Shown here: positions 17,232 through 25,855 of the stretch, piece by piece | Layout of the letters: each line of letters begins with the position of its first letter | How positions within the stretch are numbered: position 1 is the stretch's first letter | Assembly: GCF_938030755.1 (NCBI RefSeq) | Contig: NZ_CALHIF010000017.1 | Location: 1 to 44,014, forward strand | DNA: 44,014 bases | Source: an uncultured Granulicatella sp. | GTDB lineage: Bacteria > Bacillota > Bacilli > Lactobacillales > Aerococcaceae | Direction: 5' to 3' | The notes under the pieces: generated by a model | Told to the model about the DNA's origin: nothing | The model's database searches: none | What the model saw: only the letters and a program-made list of their open reading frames with translations | Position numbers and translations under genes: made by a program

Positions 17232-18215
17232 TTATTTTTTCTTATTCATGCGGATTAAGATATCTGAGTAAACGGCAACGATTACAACGAAACCTGTGAT
17301 GAATAATTGATAGTGTGGTTGTAAGTCGATGTATGGTAAACCAATCTTCAAGACAGACATAATGAATACCCCGATGATAGTACCAACAACAGAACCAACC
17401 CCACCAGCAAGTGAAGTACCACCAACTACAACTCCGGCAATGGCATCAAGTTCCATACCGTTCCCTGTACCAGGAAGGATTGTTGAATACGTTGCAGCAT
17501 ATGCAATACCAGCAAGCCCAGCAAGAAGTCCACTGATAACATAAGCCATACCTTCCCATTTGATAACGTTTACACCTGAAAGTCTAGTAGCTTCTTTATT
17601 TGAACCAATGGCGAAAATGTAACGACCAATTTTTGTTTTATTTAAAACAATGGCTGCAATAATTGCTACGACAATCAAAACGATCAATCCGGTCGGAAAA
17701 TTATCTTGCGTTCGGAATAAGTCTTTATACCAACCTTCTCCTGTTCCACGTAATGGGAATGTCACACTTTGTACGTTAGACATGATTGAACTTAAACCAC
17801 GTGAAATCATCATTGTACCAAGCGTTGCGATGAATGGTGGTAATCCAAATTTTGCAATTAAAATTCCGTTGAATAATCCAAATACACCTCCAATCACTAA
17901 TATTGCCAACAATGCTAGCCATAAAGGCCAACCCATTTTTGTATGGAGCACTCCACCGATGATGGCAGAACACATCATTACTGTACCGATTGATAAGTCA
18001 ATACCACCGGTGATAATAACGAATGTTACCCCAATTGCTAAGAACCCAATATAATAAGATGCGTCTAAAATGCTGACCGCTGTATCAAACGAACGGAACG
18101 ATTCACTTGAGACTGCAAAGAATGTGAAAATCACGATCAACGCGATTAATGCAATTAACTTTTGTAAACCAACTGATTTTACCAGTTTCGTCCATAGAGA
18201 CTTTTTCTCTTCCAT
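17232..18215 (-). CDS. Sugar ABC transporter permease (RbsC type)
   Basis: 327 residues with eight to ten predicted membrane segments and the BPD_transp_2 signature, including GGIDLSIGTVM near residue 70 and the GVNVIKWEGMAYVISGLLAGLAG cytoplasmic loop that contacts the ATPase. It forms the membrane channel of the presumed fucose importer with the ATPase gene just upstream (19-bp gap) and the lipoprotein gene downstream. RbsC-type permeases usually act as homodimers, which fits a single permease gene here. Confidence 0.9.
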   Translation of the reverse strand: MEEKKSLWTKLVKSVGLQKLIALIALIVIFTFFAVSSESFRSFDTAVSILDASYYIGFLAIGVTFVIITGGIDLSIGTVMMCSAIIGGVLHTKMGWPLWLALLAILVIGGVFGLFNGILIAKFGLPPFIATLGTMMISRGLSSIMSNVQSVTFPLRGTGEGWYKDLFRTQDNFPTGLIVLIVVAIIAAIVLNKTKIGRYIFAIGSNKEATRLSGVNVIKWEGMAYVISGLLAGLAGIAYAATYSTILPGTGNGMELDAIAGVVVGGTSLAGGVGSVVGTIIGVFIMSVLKIGLPYIDLQPHYQLFITGFVVIVAVYSDILIRMNKKK

Positions 18216-18233
18216 ATCTATACCTCTCCTCGT

Positions 18234-19730
18234 TTATCGATCTGTTGCTAATGCTAAGATGCGTTCTTGAGTTGCTTGACTGATATCAAGTTCCCCTGTC
18301 TTACGACCTTCACACATGACAACAATCCGATCGCTCATACGTAAAATTTCTGTCAGCTCAGATGAAATCATAATGATTGATTTTCCTTGAGCAACCAGTT
18401 CATTCATTAATGAGTAAATTTCACTTTTCGCACCAACGTCAATTCCTCGAGTTGGTTCGTCAAAAATTAGAATATCGCTATTTTGTTCTAGCCATTTCGC
18501 AATAACAACTTTTTGTTGGTTACCACCTGATAAGTTACGAACTAGTTGTTTTGATGATGGTGTTTTCGTTCTTAATTGTTTAACGAATTCATCGCTGACT
18601 TTCACAATTTCACCGTCATCAATTAAACCACCTTTGATGTACTTATCTAAATTCGTCATTACTGTGTTATTGGCAATAGTCATATCCACGATACATCCAT
18701 AACGTTTACGGTCTTCTGAAAGATATCCGATACCTTCTTTAATAGCATCTTGAGGATTTTTAATATCAACCTCTTTACCATTAATTTTAATAGTTCCACT
18801 ATCTTTCTTATCCGCTCCAAATAGTAAACGAGCTACTTCTGTACGACCCGCTCCCATTAATCCAGAGAACCCTAAGATTTCACCTTTATGAAGCACAAAG
18901 CTTACATCTTTTACGTGGCTTCCTGAGTTTAAATGTTCCACTTCTAATACAACTGGTGCACCTTCTGGCACTGCAGAAACCGCTTTCGGATCTTCATAAA
19001 TAGTACGACCAACCATCATTGCGATGATTTCATCCTTCGTCGTTTCTTTTGTATTTACAGTTCCAACATATTCCCCGTCCCTCATAACCGTTACACGGTC
19101 CGTAATACGGGCAATTTCATCCATACGGTGAGAAATATAAATGATACCTACACCTTTAGCACGTAAGTCATCAATAATTGCGAACAACTCATTAATTTCT
19201 GATTCTGTTAACGCTGCTGTTGGTTCGTCGAAAACAATAATCTTCGCGTCCATTGACAACGCTTTCGCAATTTCAACCATTTGTTGTTTACCAACTGTTA
19301 AGTTTCCCACTTTTTCTTGTGGATTAATATCCAGTTTCAACAATTTGAATAATTCTTTTGCCTTTTTGTTTCCGGCATTATCATCAATGAAGAATCCTTT
19401 ATTGATTTCTTCACGACCGATGAAGATATTTTGAGCCACTGATAAGTGGTTCATCATATTCAACTCTTGGTGCACGATTACAATCCCATCGTCCATAGCC
19501 TCTTTTGGTTTCGAATATTCTACTTGTTTTCCGTTATAGTGAATTGTTCCTTCGTTTGCTCCATAAATACCGGTCAACACTTTCATTAAAGTTGATTTAC
19601 CAGCACCGTTTTCACCCATTAGTGCGTGTACTTCACCTGTTCTTAAGTCGAAATCTACACCTTTTAGGGCTTTAACAGGCCCAAACGACTTTACAATCCC
19701 CTTCATTTCAAGAATAACTGGATTACTCAT
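18234..19730 (-). CDS. Sugar ABC transporter ATP-binding protein (RbsA type, two domains)
   Basis: 498 residues with two fused nucleotide-binding domains. Domain 1 has Walker A GENGAGKS near residue 39 and Walker B IIVFDEPTAALTESE. Domain 2 has the degenerate GLMGAGRTE and the intact LSGGNQQKV signature with Walker B ILIFDEPTRGIDVG. This matches RbsA/MglA. The start at 19730 (MSNPVILEMKG) is preferred over GTG at 19739 because AGGTG is well spaced before it; it overlaps the EIIA stop by 8 bp. It energises sugar uptake with the RbsC- and RbsB-type partners. Confidence 0.9.
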   Translation of the reverse strand: MSNPVILEMKGIVKSFGPVKALKGVDFDLRTGEVHALMGENGAGKSTLMKVLTGIYGANEGTIHYNGKQVEYSKPKEAMDDGIVIVHQELNMMNHLSVAQNIFIGREEINKGFFIDDNAGNKKAKELFKLLKLDINPQEKVGNLTVGKQQMVEIAKALSMDAKIIVFDEPTAALTESEINELFAIIDDLRAKGVGIIYISHRMDEIARITDRVTVMRDGEYVGTVNTKETTKDEIIAMMVGRTIYEDPKAVSAVPEGAPVVLEVEHLNSGSHVKDVSFVLHKGEILGFSGLMGAGRTEVARLLFGADKKDSGTIKINGKEVDIKNPQDAIKEGIGYLSEDRKRYGCIVDMTIANNTVMTNLDKYIKGGLIDDGEIVKVSDEFVKQLRTKTPSSKQLVRNLSGGNQQKVVIAKWLEQNSDILIFDEPTRGIDVGAKSEIYSLMNELVAQGKSIIMISSELTEILRMSDRIVVMCEGRKTGELDISQATQERILALATDR

Positions 19731-20094
19731 GCATTTCACCTACCTGTTCCAGTTTTGTAATACGCTCTTTCAGCGCTTCTATTTGTTCTTGTTGCCCAAC
19801 GATGATGTTCACAACTTCTAGCAACAAATGGCTGTTCATAAAATGATCTTGTGCATGAACAGAAAGAAGTGTTGGGCTACCGCCCTCGCCTCTAATTTCT
19901 TGCTGAATCATTTCTGTTTGAACATTATGCGCTTCAACTCCTTTAACTCTTGCTTCATCAAGGAGGCTTCTTGCAGATGAAATATCACCTGCAAGAGCAC
20001 TCTTAACGGATTGCATTGCTAAAGTCGTTACTTTGCTACTTTTGACAATCAGTTGCATCAATCGTTGCGTATCTGCTTTTTTTGTTTCGCTCAT
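19723..20094 (-). CDS. PTS lactose/cellobiose-family EIIA protein in the fucose operon
   Basis: 123 residues. The PTS_IIA Lac signature is clear: LLSVHAQDHFMNSHLLLEVV, with phospho-acceptor His80 and the conserved aspartate Asp83 of the trimer core, and a C-terminal coiled coil (QEQIEALKERITKLEQ). The family forms trimers and passes phosphate from HPr to EIIB. It lies 4 bp after the EIIB gene and overlaps the ABC ATPase gene by 8 bp, so it is firmly in the operon. No EIIC transporter is encoded in the window, so its acceptor and role are unclear; regulation is as likely as transport. Confidence 0.85.
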   Translation of the reverse strand: MSETKKADTQRLMQLIVKSSKVTTLAMQSVKSALAGDISSARSLLDEARVKGVEAHNVQTEMIQQEIRGEGGSPTLLSVHAQDHFMNSHLLLEVVNIIVGQQEQIEALKERITKLEQVGEMHE

Positions 20095-20098
20095 TGGC

Positions 20099-20395
20099 TT
20101 AACCTAATAATTCAATCGCTTGTTTTAGAACTTCTTCTCCGCGCATGTTTTCAAAGTCATCGTCTGAAATTACAGCAACTGGAACGTTTAATGAAGCTTT
20201 TGCTTTTTCTTCTAAATAAGCTAATTGAGGTCCTAATAATAAGACATCAATATTTTTTAGAGTATCAATCCCAGTAATCCCTACTGAGTAGAATGAGTAA
20301 TCTAATTTATCACGGTAAATTACTTCTTGAATGCGTTCAACGAGCATACTTGTTGTCAATCCACCGACACAGGCTAAAATAATTGTTTTTGTCAT
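20099..20395 (-). CDS. PTS lactose/cellobiose-family EIIB protein in the fucose operon
   Basis: 98 residues. The P-loop-like phosphorylation site is near the N-terminus: ILACVGGLTTSMLVERI with Cys9, followed by the alternating fold of small EIIB proteins (NIDVLLLGPQLAYLEEKAKA; VPVAVISDDDFENM). The active loop CVGGLTTS departs from the common CxxGMSTS but keeps the cysteine, so it can probably be phosphorylated. AAAGGAG precedes the ATG. It sits between fucI and EIIA with no EIIC nearby. Confidence 0.78.
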   Translation of the reverse strand: MTKTIILACVGGLTTSMLVERIQEVIYRDKLDYSFYSVGITGIDTLKNIDVLLLGPQLAYLEEKAKASLNVPVAVISDDDFENMRGEEVLKQAIELLG

Positions 20396-20413
20396 TTTAG
20401 TCTCTCCTTTCTA

Positions 20414-22180
20414 TTACTTATGAATAGGTCCTAATAATTGGCATGCACGGTAGTCAGCTGATTCTAAATCTTCTGTTCCGAATAATGACCAGTTCTTAGG
20501 TCTGAAGATATCTTCTTCTGAAACGTTATGCATATTTACAGGAATACGTAACATTGAAGCAAGAGTGATAAGGTCAGCTCCAATATGTCCATAAGAGATT
20601 GCACCGTGGTTTGCACCCCAGTTATTCATTACATCATATACTGACTTGAATGCACCTTTACCTGTTAAGCGAGGAGCAAACCAAGTTGTTGGCCAACCTG
20701 GATCTGTACGGTTATCCAATGTATGGTGTACATCTTCAGGTAATTCAAGTGTGTATCCTTCTGCGATTTGTAATACAGGTCCAACACCTTTCAATAAGTT
20801 CAAGCGAACCATTGTTACAGGCATATTTCCCTTAGATAAGAAGCGAGTTGAGTAACCGCCCCCGCGGAAGTATTCGCGGTTTGCTGCTGGGAAGTCAGTA
20901 TTTGCAAGCATTGCATCTACTTCACTTTGATTTAATTCCCAGAATGGTTTCATCACTGGTTCACCGTTTCTTGTAGCTTGACCAGTACCATCTAATGTAC
21001 AAGAACCAGAGTTGATTAAGTGTAAGAATCCATTTTCAGCATGGCCTTCAAGTTTATGACCTGTTACACGTTCAACAGCTTCTGGACTCCAGTAAGTACG
21101 AACATCCGCAAAGATTTGTGGAGTGTTTGTTAATAAGTAGTTGAATAGCATTGATACACCGTTTAACGCATCATTTTCAGTTGCGAAGATGTATGGTCTG
21201 CGAATTCCGTTCCAGTCAAATTGAGTGTTTAGGAATGTTTCCATGAAGTCTCCGTTAGGGAAGTGGTCTGTCCATTGACGTTGACCTTGGAATCCACCAA
21301 CAAGAGCATAATGACCAACTGCTTCTTCTTCGAAGCCTAGTTCAGCAAGTCTTGGGTTACCAATCATTAAGTCACGTCCAATCATGAACATCTTAATCAC
21401 GAATTCCCATTGTTTATCTTTTTCTTCACGGCTTAACACTAGGTCTTCACGGTTGCGATCGAATCCTTCTTTAACGTTTTCTTTCACCCATTTAAGTGCA
21501 CGTTCGAATTCTTCATGATCGTAAATGCCGCGGTCAATACGACGAGTGAATTCAGTCATATCTACTGATTCGTTACGCATTCCTAAGTATTCTTGGAAGA
21601 AGTTTGGATCTACGATGGAACCACCGATACCCATTGATACACTACCCATTGATAAGTAAGCTGTATCTCTCATTAATCCTGTAGCTAGAGCTGCTCTAGC
21701 ATAACGTAAGATTTTTTCTTTAACGTCTTCAGGAATTTCTGTATCAGATGCTTCTTTAACATCTTTACCGTAAATCCCGAAAGCTGGAATTCCTTTTTGA
21801 GCGTGAGAAGCAAGAACCGCTGCTAAATATACAGCCCCTGGTCTTTCTGTTCCATTGAACCCCCAAATAGCATGAGGAATATCAGGAGACATATCCATTG
21901 TTTCACTACCGTAGCACCAGCAAGGTGTTACTGTGATGGTTGCACACACGTTTGATTTTTTGAATAGTTCGTGAGATGCTGCTGCTTCTGGTACACGACC
22001 AATTGTTGAAGGTGAGATTACACACTCAACTGGTTGTCCATCAGGGTATTTCAATGTAGACTCGATTAAAGCAGCGACACTCTTCGCCATATTCATTGTT
22101 TGAACTTCTAACGATTCGCGAACTCCTTGGCGACGACCGTCAATAGTTGGGCGAATCCCAATACGTGGATGTTGAATCAT
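20414..22180 (-). CDS. fucI: L-fucose isomerase
   Basis: 588 residues from the ATG at 22180, with TAGGAGGAAC just upstream; an earlier in-frame start at 22210 would lie inside fucA. It begins MIQHPRIGIRPTIDGRRQGV, typical of FucI. Conserved segments include FGIYGKDVKEASDTEIP, SMGIGGSIVDPNFF, the GGFQGQRQWTDHFPNGDF region and FATENDALNGVSML, the last two covering the acidic metal-binding residues. It is a cytoplasmic Mn-dependent hexamer converting L-fucose to L-fuculose; family members also act on D-arabinose. It follows fucA by 19 bp. Confidence 0.96.
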   Translation of the reverse strand: MIQHPRIGIRPTIDGRRQGVRESLEVQTMNMAKSVAALIESTLKYPDGQPVECVISPSTIGRVPEAAASHELFKKSNVCATITVTPCWCYGSETMDMSPDIPHAIWGFNGTERPGAVYLAAVLASHAQKGIPAFGIYGKDVKEASDTEIPEDVKEKILRYARAALATGLMRDTAYLSMGSVSMGIGGSIVDPNFFQEYLGMRNESVDMTEFTRRIDRGIYDHEEFERALKWVKENVKEGFDRNREDLVLSREEKDKQWEFVIKMFMIGRDLMIGNPRLAELGFEEEAVGHYALVGGFQGQRQWTDHFPNGDFMETFLNTQFDWNGIRRPYIFATENDALNGVSMLFNYLLTNTPQIFADVRTYWSPEAVERVTGHKLEGHAENGFLHLINSGSCTLDGTGQATRNGEPVMKPFWELNQSEVDAMLANTDFPAANREYFRGGGYSTRFLSKGNMPVTMVRLNLLKGVGPVLQIAEGYTLELPEDVHHTLDNRTDPGWPTTWFAPRLTGKGAFKSVYDVMNNWGANHGAISYGHIGADLITLASMLRIPVNMHNVSEEDIFRPKNWSLFGTEDLESADYRACQLLGPIHK

Positions 22181-22199
22181 TTTTGTTCCTCCTATTCTT

Positions 22200-22922
22200 C
22201 TACACTTCACGAACAGTTCCGTCAGGATTATATTTCTTATATCCTGGGTGACGTCCTGTTACTTTGTAGTTTTCGCGCATCTTGAACATTTGCTCTAATT
22301 TTTCTCTTGAGATTTCTTTTTCTTCAATGCCTTTTGTTAGTAATAACATTCTTGCGTGGAAAGTTGATTTAGCCACAAGTTCTAATGTTTCCATTCTGTA
22401 GTATGCTGTAATTACATCACTACCCACTGTTAAAGCACCATGGTTTTCAAGTAACATCACGTCGTGTTCTTGTAAGTATGGTGTAATCGCATCTGGAACT
22501 TCCATTGTTGAAGGAACCCCGAATGGTGTAATTGGAATTGAACCGATAACAATTGCACTTTCAATTAGTGAATAAGTATCTAATGGAATATGCGCTAATG
22601 TAAATCCGGTTGCAATTGGCGGATGTGCGTGAACAACAGATTTCACATCGTCGCGTTCTTCATAGCAACGAATATGCATTTTAATTTCGCTTGAAGGACG
22701 ATAGCCTTCGTTGGCTTCAATTACTTCCCCTTTCATATTTAATTTAACGAGTTTTTCAGGAGTGATAAAACTCTTACTGATACCTGTTGGTGTTGCGATG
22801 ATGGTATCCTCATCAATACGAACTGAGACATTTCCGTCATTTGCAGCTACCCATCCTAGTTGCCACATTTTATGACACACATCACAAATTTGTTCGCGTA
22901 CTACTTGTTCATCAAAATTCAT
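22200..22922 (-). CDS. fucA: L-fuculose-1-phosphate aldolase
   Basis: 240 residues of the class II aldolase/adducin family. Metal and catalytic residues are visible: SSEIKMH with the catalytic glutamate near residue 78, VVHAHPPIA with two histidines near 98-100, and LLENHGALT with the third histidine near 160. GWVAANDGNVSVRID near residue 23 forms the phosphate-binding loop. The enzyme splits fuculose-1-phosphate into dihydroxyacetone phosphate and L-lactaldehyde. It is the first gene of the operon, divergent from the DeoR regulator. Confidence 0.9.
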   Translation of the reverse strand: MNFDEQVVREQICDVCHKMWQLGWVAANDGNVSVRIDEDTIIATPTGISKSFITPEKLVKLNMKGEVIEANEGYRPSSEIKMHIRCYEERDDVKSVVHAHPPIATGFTLAHIPLDTYSLIESAIVIGSIPITPFGVPSTMEVPDAITPYLQEHDVMLLENHGALTVGSDVITAYYRMETLELVAKSTFHARMLLLTKGIEEKEISREKLEQMFKMRENYKVTGRHPGYKKYNPDGTVREV

Positions 22923-22945
22923 AGTATCATCCCTTTCTGATTAAT

Positions 22946-22974
22946 ATATTAGCAACATAAGAAAGCGGATACAA
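22946..22974 (-). promoter_or_regulatory. Promoter of the fucose operon
   Basis: On the minus strand TTGTAT (22969-22974) and TAATAT (22946-22951) stand 17 bp apart, about 24 nt before the fucA start. Confidence 0.6.
22960..22973 (+). promoter_or_regulatory. Candidate cre (CcpA) site in the fucose promoter
   Basis: AGAAAGCGGATACA matches the cre consensus at 8 of 10 defined positions and overlaps the -35 box of the fucose operon, where CcpA binding would repress. This suits a secondary sugar pathway but has not been tested. Confidence 0.4.
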
Positions 22975-22989
22975 TACGTGGATGAACTA

Positions 22990-23019
22990 TTGAACATCCT
23001 TCAAGTATTGTGCTATAAT
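22990..23019 (+). promoter_or_regulatory. Promoter of the DeoR-type regulator gene
   Basis: TTGAAC (22990-22995) and TATAAT (23014-23019), 18 bp apart, with an extended TGC before the -10 box. Confidence 0.6.
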
Positions 23020-23046
23020 TTGTTCATAAATGTTCAAAAACGTTCA
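22990..23046. promoter_or_regulatory. Phased TGTTCA operator array for the fucose regulator
   Basis: TGTTCA-type repeats begin at 23021, 23031 and 23041, exactly 10 bp apart on the same face of the helix. An inverted copy, TTGAACAT, at 22990-22997 mirrors ATGTTCAA at 23030-23037. They cover the -35 box and start region of the regulator promoter and sit upstream of the fucose promoter. DeoR-family proteins often bind such repeats, so binding by the adjacent regulator is likely but inferred. Confidence 0.55.
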
Positions 23047-23062
23047 ACTAGGGGGTTTTATT

Positions 23063-23815
23063 ATGGTATCTTTCGAGCGAATGTCCCGTATTATGGATAT
23101 TCTCACGAAAAGGAAAATCATCTCAACCTTCCAATTGGAAGCGTTGATGTATTGCTCCACCTCTACATTGAGGCGTGACCTGATTAAATTGGAAAAAGAA
23201 GGTAAAATCATACGTTCTCATGGCGAAGTTCGACTTGTTACTACAAACAATATTGAATACGCTTACGATAGCAGAACTCATGAAGAAACTCAGGAAAAAC
23301 AACAAATTGCCGAAACGGCCTCCACTTTTTTAACAGATAACCAATCGATTTTTATCGATAGTTCATCCACGTGCGCCACACTCGCTCCTCACTTAGGAAC
23401 TCTTCAAAATTTACGTGTCATTACAAACGGGATTGAAATTGCGCGTAAGTTGAACAATTATGAAAATATAACCTTGTTCTTTTGCGGGGGACATATCGGC
23501 TATGGAACAAACTCGGCTTTGGGAGATTTTGCGACGGGTTTTATCAATAATTTCCATGCAGATATTTGCTTTATGAGCTGTCGAGGGCTTGATCGTTTCG
23601 CTGCTTATGAGGCTAATCATAGTCAAGCACTTTTTAAACAACAGATGATTGCAAATTCTGACGTTGCTGTACTACTTGCTGACCACTCAAAATTCAATAC
23701 GAGTCATTACTTCAAGTTATCTAATTACAATGCCATTGACTATATTGTAACCAATCAAGCTCCTGTCGAATCCTTTCAAGATACGGTAGGTGCTCAATGT
23801 GAAATTCTTTGGTAA
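23063..23815 (+). CDS. fucR: DeoR-family transcriptional regulator of the fucose operon
   Basis: 250 residues from the ATG at 23063, with AGGGGG 7 nt upstream; the longer frame from 23030 lacks a site. The N-terminal DeoR helix-turn-helix (about 6-60) includes ISTFQLEALMYCSTSTLRRDLIKLEKEGKIIRSHG. The C-terminal sugar-phosphate sensor domain has FIDSSSTCATLAPHL near 92, VITNGIEIA near 116, and the GDFATGFINNFHADICFMSCRG and LLADHSKF segments. These proteins usually repress until a phosphorylated sugar, here probably fuculose-1-phosphate, binds. It is divergent from fucA. The symbol reflects context; S. pneumoniae calls its counterpart FcsR. Confidence 0.88.
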   Translation: MVSFERMSRIMDILTKRKIISTFQLEALMYCSTSTLRRDLIKLEKEGKIIRSHGEVRLVTTNNIEYAYDSRTHEETQEKQQIAETASTFLTDNQSIFIDSSSTCATLAPHLGTLQNLRVITNGIEIARKLNNYENITLFFCGGHIGYGTNSALGDFATGFINNFHADICFMSCRGLDRFAAYEANHSQALFKQQMIANSDVAVLLADHSKFNTSHYFKLSNYNAIDYIVTNQAPVESFQDTVGAQCEILW

Positions 23816-23913
23816 AATTAGACAACAAAGAAAAATACATGAATTTATTTGAACATTTTGAAAGAGAATTATCTTTATCTCAAGTTAATATATATATTTA
23901 TCACTTAAAATAG

Positions 23914-23945
23914 AAAAACGCGCTACGATTGTAGCGCGTTTTTTT
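23914..23945. terminator. Bidirectional terminator between fucR and pepF
   Basis: AAAAACGCGCTAC and GTAGCGCGTTTTT flank a 4-nt loop, with A and T tracts on both sides. Confidence 0.92.
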
Positions 23946-23952
23946 ACTATGA

Positions 23953-25761
23953 TTATGCTTTTAATTCTTCTGTTAAGCTTTCTAATTGGTCTACTAAATG
24001 TCCAACGTAAGCAATTGCCTGTTTCAATGGTTCATCTGTTGAAACATCGCAACCAGCATGAATCGCTAAGTTTTTGGCAGACATGCTTCCACCTTTGGAT
24101 AATGTATCTAACCATACTTTAGCATGTTCAGGGTTCTCTTCGATTTGGTTGGCAATTGCAGTACCGATTGTGAGACCTGCTGAATACGTATATGGATATA
24201 ATCCCATGTAGTAGTGAGGTTGACGCATCCATGTTAGCTCTGCCCCATCGTTTACAACAAGGCTATCTCCAAAGAATTCTTGCATCACTTCTTTTTTCAC
24301 GTTTGACAATACATCCGCATTCAACATTTCGTTATTATCAATCATCTTATAAATACGATCTTGGTACACAGCTTCCATATAGTGCGTTACCATGTTGTGG
24401 AAGTACGTGCGGCTAATCATATTGCTGATGACCCAACGTTTAAATCTAGCGTCTGTACTTGTTTTAAGTAAGTAATTTGAAACAATAACTTCATTACATG
24501 TTGAAGGAGCTTCAACGAAGTATAATGAACATTCATTGTTTAAAATAGATTGATGTTTTCCTGTTGACATGAAGTGGTATGCATGTCCTAATTCGTGCGC
24601 TAACACGAATACTTCGTTCATTTTACCAGTCCATGATAATAGAATAAATCCAGCAACGTTTGGAACAGTTGCACAGAAACCACCCGTGCTCTTACCGATG
24701 TTTTGCGGGAAGTCTGTCCAGCGTTTGTCATAACTTTCGTCAATCATCGCTTTATAGTCTTCGCCAAGAATGCCTAAAGCTTTCTTCAAGTACTCGCGAG
24801 ATTCTTCAATCGTCATATCCACTTCGAATTCTGGATCCAAGTTGATTTTTGCATCCATAAATTGCATATCAGAAATGCCATGCTCTTTTGCTAATAATTT
24901 AATATAGCGTTGCATATGAGGCGCTAGGTCTGTCATCAACATACGAATTTGACGGTCATATAATTCACGGTCTCCATCTTGTTCGTCTAATAAGTAGTCA
25001 ATGACACTGTCATACCCACGCATGGTTGCCATCATTTTTTCTTTCTTCAATTTAGAAATGTATTCATTAGCAACGGTATTTTTATAGGCATTCAATGTTT
25101 TGTAGAAGCTCTTCGCCGCAGCACGACGAACTTCTTTGTCCGCGTCCATTTCATGTAAGTTTTCGTATAATACGAAGCTATTTTCAAGTGTCTTTCCATT
25201 TGCTTCAAATGACTCGAATTGCATATCTTCGTGTTTTGTTACTTCATATAATTGATAGAAACTTGGTAAGCTGCTTAAGTTTGATAGCACTTGTTCTGCA
25301 TCTTTAGAAAGCGTATGTTTCTTTTGACGAATCACTTTCTCTACAAAGTATGCTAAATCTGATCTCTTCTGGGTTACGAACTTGTTTAAGAAGTCTTCGT
25401 CTAATGAAATGAGTTCTGTCATTACAAAGCTCATGTTTTCCGCATAGGAAACGCTGACTGCTTCAAATGCTGTCGCATTTTCAACCACTTTCGGATTCAA
25501 GCGGTCTACGGTCATTGGTAATTCCGCATAATGAGAAGCACGGTATACTGCTAATTCAATCGCTTCATATTGGCGAATCGCTTCATCTAATACTTCTAAA
25601 TCCCCTAATTTGTTTTCATATTTTTCTTTGAAATCTTTCATTTCTTTCTTTAGTTTGTCCAACTCTGCGTAAAACGCTTCGTCGTTTGGATAAAGTAAAG
25701 TCATGTCCCATGTAATAGAAGGATCTACTTCACTTCTTGGTACTAATTTAATTTCAGCCAT
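23953..25761 (-). CDS. pepF: Oligoendopeptidase F
   Basis: 602 residues from the ATG at 25761, with AAGGAG 8 nt upstream; GTG at 25770 is too close to that site. The M3 zinc peptidase motif HELGH is in LAHELGHAYHFMSTGKH near residue 390, with the third ligand in the NECSLYFVEAPSTCNE segment. PepF is a cytoplasmic enzyme cutting peptides of about 7-17 residues, supplying amino acids from imported oligopeptides. It is a single gene with terminators on both sides and diverges from the N-formylglutamate amidohydrolase family gene. Confidence 0.95.
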   Translation of the reverse strand: MAEIKLVPRSEVDPSITWDMTLLYPNDEAFYAELDKLKKEMKDFKEKYENKLGDLEVLDEAIRQYEAIELAVYRASHYAELPMTVDRLNPKVVENATAFEAVSVSYAENMSFVMTELISLDEDFLNKFVTQKRSDLAYFVEKVIRQKKHTLSKDAEQVLSNLSSLPSFYQLYEVTKHEDMQFESFEANGKTLENSFVLYENLHEMDADKEVRRAAAKSFYKTLNAYKNTVANEYISKLKKEKMMATMRGYDSVIDYLLDEQDGDRELYDRQIRMLMTDLAPHMQRYIKLLAKEHGISDMQFMDAKINLDPEFEVDMTIEESREYLKKALGILGEDYKAMIDESYDKRWTDFPQNIGKSTGGFCATVPNVAGFILLSWTGKMNEVFVLAHELGHAYHFMSTGKHQSILNNECSLYFVEAPSTCNEVIVSNYLLKTSTDARFKRWVISNMISRTYFHNMVTHYMEAVYQDRIYKMIDNNEMLNADVLSNVKKEVMQEFFGDSLVVNDGAELTWMRQPHYYMGLYPYTYSAGLTIGTAIANQIEENPEHAKVWLDTLSKGGSMSAKNLAIHAGCDVSTDEPLKQAIAYVGHLVDQLESLTEELKA

Positions 25762-25816
25762 AATCGTCACTCCTTTTCAGATAAATCCAATTATACACAA
25801 TCTTCCTATCGTTTGC

Positions 25817-25822
25817 TATACT
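25817..25822 (+). promoter_or_regulatory. Extended -10 promoter for the amidohydrolase gene
   Basis: TGCTATACT gives an extended -10 about 34 bp before the likely start; no -35 at proper distance. Confidence 0.4.
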
Positions 25823-25855
25823 AGGACTATTAGAAAATCGAAAGTAGGTGAGTCT

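Noticed and set aside
12958..22922. Bacterial microcompartment for propanediol linked to fucose use
   Set aside because: No shell protein or propanediol dehydratase genes; fucO alone indicates excretion of 1,2-propanediol.
23839..23913. 24-codon frame after the fucose regulator gene
   Set aside because: No ribosome site, AT-rich, ends in the terminator; likely chance.
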